In this document: positions 57,301-64,000 of the stretch, in pieces
Layout: each line of letters opens with the position of its first letter
Position numbering within the stretch: position 1 is the first letter of the stretch
Origin: Globodera rostochiensis
Taxonomy: Eukaryota; Nematoda; Chromadorea; Rhabditida; Heteroderidae
Length of the DNA stretch: 64,000 nt
Direction: 5' to 3'
Assembly (NCBI GenBank): GCA_018350325.1
Contig: JAEVLN010000013.1
Location: forward strand, 1,116,001 to 1,180,000
Position numbers and translations under genes: made by a program
The notes under the pieces: generated by a model
Told to the model about the DNA's origin: nothing
Seen by the model: the letters and a program-made list of their open reading frames with translations, nothing else
Database searches by the model: none

Positions 57301-60300
57301 TGCCCTTTGTGGACATTGGGCGCAGGGAATTGGCGCAAATTTGAATGTATCAACGAACTCAACGGACTGATGCGATGCAAACGGTCGAAAAAAGATTGAT
57401 TCTTAATTTGAAAGATGTTTGATTTTTTAGGAATCAACCTTGCCCCGGGGGGCGTGAATATCCGCGCGGAATGCGCGAGTTGCGCTGCTGGCGAAATCGT
57501 CCTGGGCACGGGCTTACCTACACAACTGACCAAAAGTCGGGTGAAAATGAAGAAATTTCTCTCATCGGAGAAGCACAATGCTTGCCAGAAGCTAGGCAAG
57601 TTTAAAATTTGGCATGCAATTTGAGTCAGAATGCCAAAATTTTTGGTTTGACCCTGACTCGGGGCATATTGTCGTAAAGTACCGTTGATAGATTCAGCTT
57701 AGAGATCAGACTTGAGGACATTTTGTACTTTAAAATTTAATTTATTTGAAGCTCACTCGTCGTGATGTTGTCAATTGTTGTGGCTTCGGATAATGCAAAT
57801 TGTACAAAATTGATGGCCCGGCAAATGAAGTTGGGGACATATTGCAAAAATCAAATATACCTAATACCGTAATTTCCTCAAATAAAACCCCTTGGGGGGG
57901 GGGTTGAAATAGAGGGTTCGATTTAAGGAAATACGGTATATAAATTTAAATCTAAATTGAAAAACAAGTTGTGATATTATTTGAGCTCATTTCTCGCGCA
58001 AAATTGTCCCGGCATCCAATGGTCATCGTCGTCAACAAATGCTGATTTGGCCCATTCCAATTTGACTGGACACAATTTTGGCACAGAGACAACAGACGGC
58101 GGGTTTGGATGCCATTATTGCTGCTATACATATACATACAAATATTTATTTTTATTTATCACCATTTTTTTTTCAAATTTTTGCAAGCAGTGTTTTGCTT
58201 AAAATTTTGAATTTTTAGCAATGACCAAAGTGTGGTGTTGTGCATCCAACGGGTGAGCTCCTCCAGCAGGCTTGGCCGCCCTACATTTTCAGGCCATTTG
58301 GACATGCCAATTGTTGAAGGCCAACAGTGTCCAGATGGAAGTAAAATTGTTATCGATGCCCATGATTTAATTTTTAAAATGCCAGGTGTCCAAACTCGGC
58401 ACTTTTCGTATCATTTGCAATGTCCAAATGGATGGGCACCTAACGAACTGCTCAGATGCGAAATGTGCCCAAAGGTGTTAAAATGGCGGGATGACATTTC
58501 GTTTACTAATCAAATTTGTCGGCATGCCGTTAAAGTTGATTCAAATGAATTACATAATTTTATTTGTATGCCATGCCATTTTCATTAGAAAAATTCGGTT
58601 GTAAAGGGCCATTTTTCTTCCAATGGCACATGTGCGCAATGCCCTGCGGGGACGTTTGCATTGCGCGCGGGGATGACAAAGTGCACATCGTGCCCTGAAG
58701 GCACTTCCACCGTTGGCAACGGCACTGTGGCGGACTTTCAATGTTTGAGTGAGCCATTTTAGTTTTGGGTGGCAGTGCCTAAAGTTTCCAATGTCACTTT
58801 TTTACATATTTTTATTTAGCGCGCTGTGCGCCTGGCACTTTTTCCAGCAATAATGGGCTTGCCCCCTGTCGAGCATGTCCAAGTGAATTTTTCAAAATTT
58901 TTATGGAATTTTCATGAGGCTAGGCTATTGGTTCTTAGCTGGAAAATGCCAGCAGTTTGGAAAATCGCAAAAATTGGCCGAAAGTCTAGCAAACTCTGAG
59001 ATGCCGCAACATTTTGACTGCACTCTTACCGGTTGTTCGGGGCACGGAAAGTGCCAAAATGGTGAGAAAACAAATCCTTTTTTATATTTAATAATAATTA
59101 TTATTTAGGCATTTGCCAATGTGATTTGGGCTTTGTGGGTCCGGATTGTTCAATTCTGTTGGACCTTTGTAGTGCACAATTTTGTCTAAATTTGGCCAAG
59201 TGTGTGTTTGACTCTTCCAATGGGTCCTCGTGCATTTGTTCTCGAGGTGAACTTTGGCGCAAACAAAATTTTTAAAAAATTCAATTTTTTAAGGATTTTT
59301 TGGCCAACGTTGCGAGCATTCCGCTCACTCTAATAGGCTAACGACAACAGATGTTAAGCACTTAAGCACAACGTCATCTAAAATGCAAAATGGCATATGC
59401 AAAGAGTCCAATGAAATCAATGAGTGCCCAAATGGTTTTTGTTTAGGGTGAATTTATTTGATTTTATTTCTAGGAAAAAATTTGAATTTTTGGTAATTTT
59501 CTATTTCTCTTATTTTTTAAATGAAATTCTTTTGATAAATAGAGCATTTAGAATATTTGAAAATTAAATAGAAAGTCTAAATTTTTATAAAACACTTAGC
59601 ATTTTTGTATTCAAGTGGCTTCTGCCAGTGCAATGCCGCATTTGTAAAATCGACGAACGAAAATGGCCAAATTTGTGTGCCCATCAACGCATGTTTGGCA
59701 ACAAAACCGTGCCAAAAAGGAGCGACAGATTGTTTGCATGATTCGAATGGGAATGTGCAGTGTGTATGTGGGGAAGGTGACGTGATTTGTTGAAAAATAA
59801 CATTTATTAATAAATATATTTAAATTTTTGGCTAAATTGTTTTTTAGCTTGGGCAGGCGAACTCTGTGAACAGCAATCACAGAGCTGCTTTTTACCACAA
59901 AATCAATGCTTAAACGGGGCAGATTGCGCTTGGGAGATTAAAAAGTAAATTGTGTAAACATTGGACAATATTTAACGGGATTTAAAAGCATTAAATATAG
60001 TTATTATTTTTATTTATTTAAAAATCAGTTCAACTCTCTCAACCCGGTGTCTGTGTCCAGTCGGTTTTAATGGCGAACGTTGTGAGCACCAAAATGACCA
60101 GTCCGATCTTTTGGAGCAGTGCCAGCACGAACATCGTTGTGGCACAAATGGCAGTTGCCAATTGAACAATTCCATCGGAATTTTGTTTTGTCGATGTGAT
60201 CGAGGTAATCAATGCTGCATGCACATGATTAGTGATGCCAACTTGGCACTGCCAAGTGCAACACTGGTGAAAGGTGTACTGTGTTGGGCAAAAGTAAAGG

Positions 60301-63300
60301 GTACTACTGTATTGTTGTGCGTCACCACTGGCCATACGCATGTTAGGACCAGCAGAGAGACCTTTGCTGAACAGATGCCAAAATGATTTTATTTGATAAT
60401 GATCGAAGTCTGCGGTCTGATCACAATAATGTTTTCAAAAACCAGACCCAGCAAATTCAATTTCTACCATAAAATTGTCAATTTAAGGATATTTTGGCGA
60501 ATTTTGTGAGGCCGAACTGAACCCATGCAGCTCGGCTTCAACATCGCCATTAATTTGCTATAATGGCGGCATTTGTCAACCAATGACTTCCGAAAAAGCG
60601 TAATTCATAAAAATACCTCTTAAATTAAAAAATAAATTTAAATAAATTTCCAATAGCATTATTTGAAAATAATTTTAAAAAATTAAAGCTGAATTTAGCG
60701 TTTGTCAATGTCCGCAAGGTTGGACAGGAGGTCAATGTGAAATTGAGGCTGGTAATGGTTGTACAAAAAGGAAATGTTTGAACGCAGGATACTGTATTGG
60801 CGCTCACCGTGGCAGTGCACACTGTAGCTGCCCGGAAGGGTACGGTGGCGACAGTTGTCAAGTCCGTATTTACCCTACATTTGCAATTGAAATAAAATTT
60901 AAATTTTGTTTTTTTTTTAATATGACAAAAACACACAAATTTAATACAATAAAAAAATAAATTAATGGTTTGACGAAACAATTTAAAAACAGGTTGAACT
61001 GAGCCCGTGCACAAAATGGCCAGAAGGTGATGCCGGAATATGCGGCAATGGCCATTGTTTGGCCAAAGGCAATGGGCACAATGCCAAATTTGAATGTTTG
61101 TGCAGTAATGGGTGGACAGGTGAAATATTTAACAATTAATTATTAAGCTTGTGAAGCTCTCAAACGGTAAAACAACAAAATTTGAAATGTCTCGCATATC
61201 TCTAATACTGAAAATGTTTAAAATTCTATACTTTTAAAAAAATGAATAAAAAAAAATATTTAACAAAAAAAACAGTGCAGGTCCAAATTGTAATATTCCG
61301 TTGGGTGCAAAGGAATGCGAAAAAACAACAAACAAATGCAAAAACAATGGCACATGCGTTCCATTAATTGATAACGGCATACAAAAATGGACTTGCGAAT
61401 GTTCGGACGGATTTTGGGTGATTCAATTTCATTATTTTCTATCTATTTTTATTACAAATTTCATATTTAATTTTTTTTAATACAGGGAAATCGTTGTGAA
61501 AAACGGGTGAATTATTGTGCATTGAATGGAATTTGTTTGAACAATGGCCGTTGCAAATCTGTTGTTGGCGGCGACAATCATTATCAGTGCGAATGTGATG
61601 GAAAAAGTGTGAATAAATATAATAAATTAATTAATTATTTTTAATGTTTTTATTTTAAGACGGCTTTTTTGGACAAAATTGTGAACAAACGGCGAAGCCG
61701 TGTGATCGTAATCCGTGCGCAAATGGTGGCAAATGTTCACCAAATTATGCCGACCCGACGGGCTTCAAATGTGAATGTGGGCCAAACTATGTGCCAGAGA
61801 CAAATTGTACACGCAAATTGGTAAATCAACAAATTATTACTGATTTTTTAATATATTTTTGTTTATTAAAACAGATTTAAATATTAGCAGTAGGGGGATT
61901 TCCCCGACCATTTGGGTAAGCCCAACCTTGCAATTCTCAACCCCGACGTCGGAGTTTCAACCCTAATTTACCAGAATTAATAGAATATTTATTTTTAAAG
62001 TCTTCCAATAGTTAAAAACGAATTTGCTTTGAAATTTTGGCAGAATCCATGCCATTGGCCAAATTATTGCAATGGTGGCCAATGCGAACTGTTGCCAAAT
62101 TCCACCGATTCGCCACATTGTATTTGCCCGCCCGACTCCATGGGAATTCGTTGCGAAACGCGTAAAATCTAAAATTCGAAAATTAGGCTCTTTGTCTACT
62201 ATGAATAAAATTATTTAAATATTTGTTAAATTAATTCTATTTAGGCAAACTCAGCCACTACGATCTCCATTTTCTGCCATTTTTAAATTCGTCGTCTTCG
62301 ATCATTCAAAAAATTCGATCGCCCAGTTTTTCATGTTTGGCCATCACTCAACAATCATTTTCGCTTTGTTTCTGGCTCCGATTTGGCCAAACGGATGGAC
62401 AAACAAATAAAGTGAACATTTGTTTTTAAATAAATTTTATGGAAATAAATTAATCACTTTTTAGGCATTTCCCATGGATTTGTCTCGCATTATTTACATC
62501 TCTGTGAACGAGTTGAATTCGGCTGATATAAAAAAGTGCAAAAATTTTTTAATAAAATTTATTTGTATTCAAATTTTACAGTGCCCAGAGGATTCTTCAA
62601 TTTGATCAGTTTGGCGTCAACATTTTTGACACCAAATTGCAATTTGATTATGGTCACGCATTAATCAGTCACTTGTGGCATCACGTAAAAATATTCATTA
62701 TATTGTACATTCTCAACTAATTAAATTAATTAAATATCCATTTACAATAGCCAATAAATAAAGGTGTGCCTCACATTTGACACCGCTATTTTTCGACTGT
62801 TTTTGAATGGCCACTTCGTTGATGCTCGGTCCGGCAAAAATTTCTCAAAAAATCATTCAAAAAATTTTTGCCAACTTTTGTTGGGCGAACACATAGGAGA
62901 AGAAGCGGCACATTTTGTCGGTCAGCTGAGCCAAGTTGAGGTGACGGCGGTTCCAATTTAATCTAAATTTTAAATATTGTTTATTTTAGCTTTATTCTAA
63001 ACGTTTTGACGACGCACAAATTGTTCGCATGGCTTGGAATTGTCGTGAATGGACACATCGCCAAGAAAAGGCGCCAAATTTAAATGTGCTCGTTTAATAA
63101 TTAAATTTTAAGACATTTTCAATTGTTGAATGGGCTCATTTTACTACCGTGGATGGTAAAAAAAGCAATTGTGTATAGCAAGATGCTTTTATTATTAATT
63201 ATTATTATTAATTTAACATTTATAATGTAACAATTTTTTTTAATGTATTCTTACAAAATTTTTTGTTTAATTTTACAGTTTTTAACAAGGCGCAAATTGC

Positions 63301-64000
63301 ACTTTTTCCGGGTATTTGCAGCGAAAGCGACTGTCAGCCGGGAAGCGAAAGCGATTGTGGGCATGGCAAAAATTGTAAATTTTATTTAAAATTAATATTT
63401 ATTATTTGTAGAATTGGGTTGTCGGGCCCGATTTTTTTTAAGCCGACACCTAATTATGCATTTCAAATACACAAATTTATTAATGACAAAATGTTCACAG
63501 TGAAAACGCCGCCCGAGGTGCTTTTCTGTCCTCGCTCTCAGTTCATCACCGTGCCAGTGCCGAATCAGCGCTTAATCCAAATCCAGTGGGAGGGTAACAA
63601 GAAAAACATTTAAAAATAAGTTTTTGTCCAGATCAAATAAGGCCTCATTTTTATAAGAAAGCCGCATTTAGCAAAATACAAGAAAACATTCTAAGCGATT
63701 TTATTTCTTTTGAGCAAATTTTATCTGTTTTTTCAGATGCAATTTTTTAATGAAAACCTCCGAAAATTTAGCCTTTTTCGGTTTCTCAAAAAATTAAGAG
63801 GGTTGGGGGTTGGCACTCCGACGTTCGGAGGGCGGAAAGTGATGCTAAAACCTCACTATCAGCTCTTGCACCATAGTTTAGGCGGTTACGAAATTTAAGA
63901 TTTTCAGAATTAAAAAACGCTTTTTTCTGAAGGGTCCCTCGAGAAAATGTTTCGACCAACTGGCACATCGCCAATTGTTCGATTTGAGAGCAATTTTCGG
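45039..64000 (+). CDS. Giant extracellular multidomain protein, Uninflatable-like (partial, continues past window)
   Basis: Large secreted or single-pass cell-surface protein cut by dozens of introns of roughly 40-1,350 bp. The proposed start at 45039 gives a signal-peptide-like leader (HLAPFLCQILYQTFGIFA then EEF). Domain order: C-type lectin, LDL-receptor A, two or three CUB, sushi, two EGF, more sushi, a cysteine-rich Ly6-like stretch, a Thr/Ser-rich linker, a HYR-like domain, ephrin-receptor-like cysteine repeats, a long EGF array, a laminin-G/pentraxin-like domain, then another HYR-like start. In insects this combination is typical of Uninflatable, an apical epithelial protein linked to tracheal growth and Notch. 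Equivalence in nematodes is inference. No transmembrane segment is visible, as the gene runs off the right edge. Not every exon boundary could be fixed. Confidence 0.8.
45435..45725. repeat. GGACAATTGGA word array in an intron
   Basis: GGACAATTGG or close variants (GGACAATT, GGACTAAA, GACAGTTGGA) occur about ten times in 290 bp inside an intron of the C-type lectin region. There is no inverted partner as clear as at the other word arrays. Confidence 0.5.
48430..53130 (+). other. Domain block: sushi (CCP) repeats and two EGF domains
   Basis: Sushi-like segments at about 48450-48690, 48882-49150 (ICIVPRIKNGHATELNRQLG), 50521-50755 (NRFGNLITYKCGNGTMPRG, SANGTW), 50985-51240, 51955-52150 (RRNANS-like frame with GQWNGTMPTRC), 52230-52500, 52545-52830 and 52900-53070. 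Two EGF domains interrupt them: 51388-51530 (CGPTGICIALNGTYSCNC) and 51645-51780 (DECAEGRWPCSSGTC, YKCVCPPGTHF). Each contains the expected cysteine spacing. Confidence 0.65.
49461..50138 (-). CDS. Intronless secreted repeat protein nested in the giant gene
   Basis: Single open frame of 225 residues on the strand opposite its host, inside the host intron of about 49155-50520. The N-terminus MQPTTVVVHVLTIFGWFTIC followed by DG looks like a signal peptide. There is no transmembrane segment and few cysteines. A basic stretch follows, then Ser/Gln/Asn/Pro-rich sequence with two almost identical 40-residue repeats (each has FQPPKSMSNAFDPLAQLN then SSDPFQQFTNIP), matching a 120-bp DNA tandem at about 49611-49850. 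An AT-rich upstream region with TATATAA-like sequence lies at 50185-50230. The family is unknown. A secreted effector-like or cuticle/gland product is possible, and expression is unproven. Confidence 0.6.
   Translation of the reverse strand: MQPTTVVVHVLTIFGWFTICDGMPKNQNAKGFENKKKVAMSTRPTVPKKSVGSILTRGPGLHLNALVLMENEIYPPLHPTPSTSSDWHHQNSQNQLASSSASSSTTFQPPKSMSNAFDPLAQLNSSDPFQQFTNIPPSSSSSSSTTFQPPKSMSNAFDPLAQLNSSDPFQQFTNIPQSSWLDTTTSSNNVIVATEQSSWFSQGTADNSANDEMLQSIFNNKKLNN
53991..54154. repeat. 82-bp tandem duplication in an intron
   Basis: ATCTTTTTTACAATTTAATA and the following sequence recur exactly 82 bp later, giving two near-identical AT-rich copies inside an intron of the giant gene. Confidence 0.85.
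54160..56310 (+). other. Domain block: Ly6-like cysteine region, Thr/Ser linker, HYR-like
   Basis: 54721-55150 encodes a cysteine-dense stretch (LCHVCSSDTDTACFSPTGAE, TKRCTSPDELCMSQS, ESCRTDLDGVETCTICC, SDDLCNG) whose opening C-x-x-C and terminal CCxxDLCN are typical of three-finger Ly6/uPAR domains. 55195-55560 encodes mucin-like Ser/Thr runs (O-glycosylation expected). 55640-56090 reads a hyalin-repeat-like fold (QPLDLRCLAQI, then IIWRAVDLHGVVKICVTKL). 56150-56300 begins a further domain (LPKGIDIECPDWHIREVNVS). Confidence 0.6.
56310..57280. other. Intron of about 0.95 kb with a foldback hairpin
   Basis: 56420-56462 and 56488-56526 form inverted arms (AAAATAGCGC and AGAGAG blocks). 57005-57045 repeats GGACCGGA words. 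No exon is supported between about 56310 and 57285. Confidence 0.5.
57285..58900 (+). other. Domain block: ephrin-receptor-like cysteine repeats
   Basis: 58600-58890 reads NGTCAQCPAGTFALRAGMTK, CTSCPEGTSTVGNGTV and CAPGTFSSNNGLAPCRACP. This is the C-x2-C-P-x-G-T pattern of the ephrin-receptor-like (GCC2/GCC3) module found in Uninflatable-type proteins. Earlier exons (57290-57590: LWTLGAGNWRKFECINE; AECASCAAGEIVLGTG; 58230-58480: HLQCPNGWAPNELLRCEMCP) belong to the same cysteine-rich zone. Confidence 0.65.
57864..57939. repeat. 76-bp palindromic micro-element
   Basis: Ends ATACCGTAATTTCCT and AGGAAATACGGTAT are inverted repeats with one offset base. The interior has AAAACCCC and a G run. It is intronic. 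Confidence 0.6.
59015..62165 (+). other. Domain block: EGF array (about a dozen repeats)
   Basis: Consecutive EGF units, mostly one per exon. Examples are CSGHGKCQNG with ICQCDLGFVGPDC (59030-59160), LLEQCQHEHRCGTNGSCQL (60105-60200), CNGGICQ-type units (60490-60600), KCLNAGYCIGAHRGSAHCSC (60770-60860), CKNNGTCVPLIDNG (61335-61420), CALNGICLNNGRCKSVVGG (61510-61610), CDRNPCANGGKCSPNYADP (61695-61800) and CHWPNYCNGGQCELLPNS (62045-62160). Cysteine spacing C-x4-5-C-x5-C-x8-C-x-C-x8-C is kept. A consensus calcium-binding D-x-D/N-E start is not obvious in most. Confidence 0.8.
62245..63100 (+). other. Laminin-G/pentraxin-like domain
   Basis: Exons read LSHYDLHFLPFLNSSSS, SLCFWLRFGQTDGQTNK (the pentraxin/LamG FxxxxWLR strand), MDLSRIIYISVNE, VCLTFDTAIFRLFLNGHFVD (the typical LCLTWD-type and LYVNG strands), HFVGQLSQVE and RMAWNCREWTH. 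This is a concanavalin-like beta-sandwich. It follows the EGF array, as in Uninflatable and other LamG-EGF proteins. Confidence 0.65.
63125..64000 (+). other. Start of a further domain; gene runs off window
   Basis: 63125-63160 (IVEWAHFTTVDG), 63280-63375 (NKAQIALFPGICSESDCQPG, SESDCGHG) and about 63500-63595 (PPEVLFCPRSQFITVPVPNQ) are plausible exons, the last resembling the opening of a hyalin repeat. 63640-63900 is intron with CCTCATTT-like words. The reading frame is not closed before 64000. Confidence 0.45.

Noticed and set aside
1..64000. Possible bacterial contamination or horizontally acquired operon
   Set aside because: All recognised genes have spliceosomal introns and animal homologues, and no prokaryotic-type gene cluster was seen.

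Overview
The window is eukaryotic nuclear DNA and almost certainly nematode. Genes are cut into many short AT-rich introns with TTTTCAG/TTTTAAG/TTTTTAG acceptors. There are intronic nuclear tRNA genes and interstitial TTAGGC (nematode telomere-type) tracts, and the conserved proteins look nematode-like. Gene density, heavy foldback-repeat load and long G/C homopolymers would suit a plant-parasitic tylenchid, but the sequence alone does not prove the species or clade. Exon edges below were placed by hand from reading frame, splice signals and remembered family alignments.

Layout. (1) 61-3988 (-): a complete phosphomannomutase gene. Its first intron holds a whole opposite-strand C2H2 zinc-finger gene (1976-3656, +), and a later intron holds a tRNA-Ile(AAT). 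(2) 4439-6470 (-): an UNC-24/STOML1-like stomatin-SCP2 gene, followed by a repeat belt (6500-8400). (3) 8558-9195 (+): mitochondrial ribosomal protein L54. (4) 10740-15141 (+): SDA1 (60S ribosome biogenesis), with a second identical tRNA-Ile inside an intron. (5) 15829-22233 (+): coatomer alpha subunit. (6) 22234-27430: repeats only (231-bp tandem array, terminal-inverted-repeat elements, TTAGGC tract). (7) 27495-31845 (-): a second, inverted alpha-COP copy that loses its C-terminal third and is instead fused in frame, inside one exon, to the tail of the zinc-finger gene at 3.4-3.7 kb. (8) 33614-37299 (+): an EXOSC8/RRP43-like exosome subunit whose first intron is filled with repeats. (9) 37300-40870: little recognisable. 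(10) 40871-43641 (+): a K50 paired-like homeobox gene with an uncharacterised gene nested on the other strand. (11) 45039 to the window end (+): a very large secreted or membrane multidomain protein (C-type lectin, LDLa, CUB, sushi, EGF, HYR, ephrin-receptor-like, EGF array, laminin-G/pentraxin-like) resembling insect Uninflatable. An intronless secreted repeat protein lies antisense in one of its introns (49461-50138).

Most conserved genes are housekeeping: mannose activation, ribosome assembly, mitochondrial translation, COPI traffic and RNA decay. The novelty is in the architecture: nested genes, a recent inverted duplication that made a chimeric coatomer gene, and a recurring class of foldback elements whose two ends are arrays of one short, locus-specific word.
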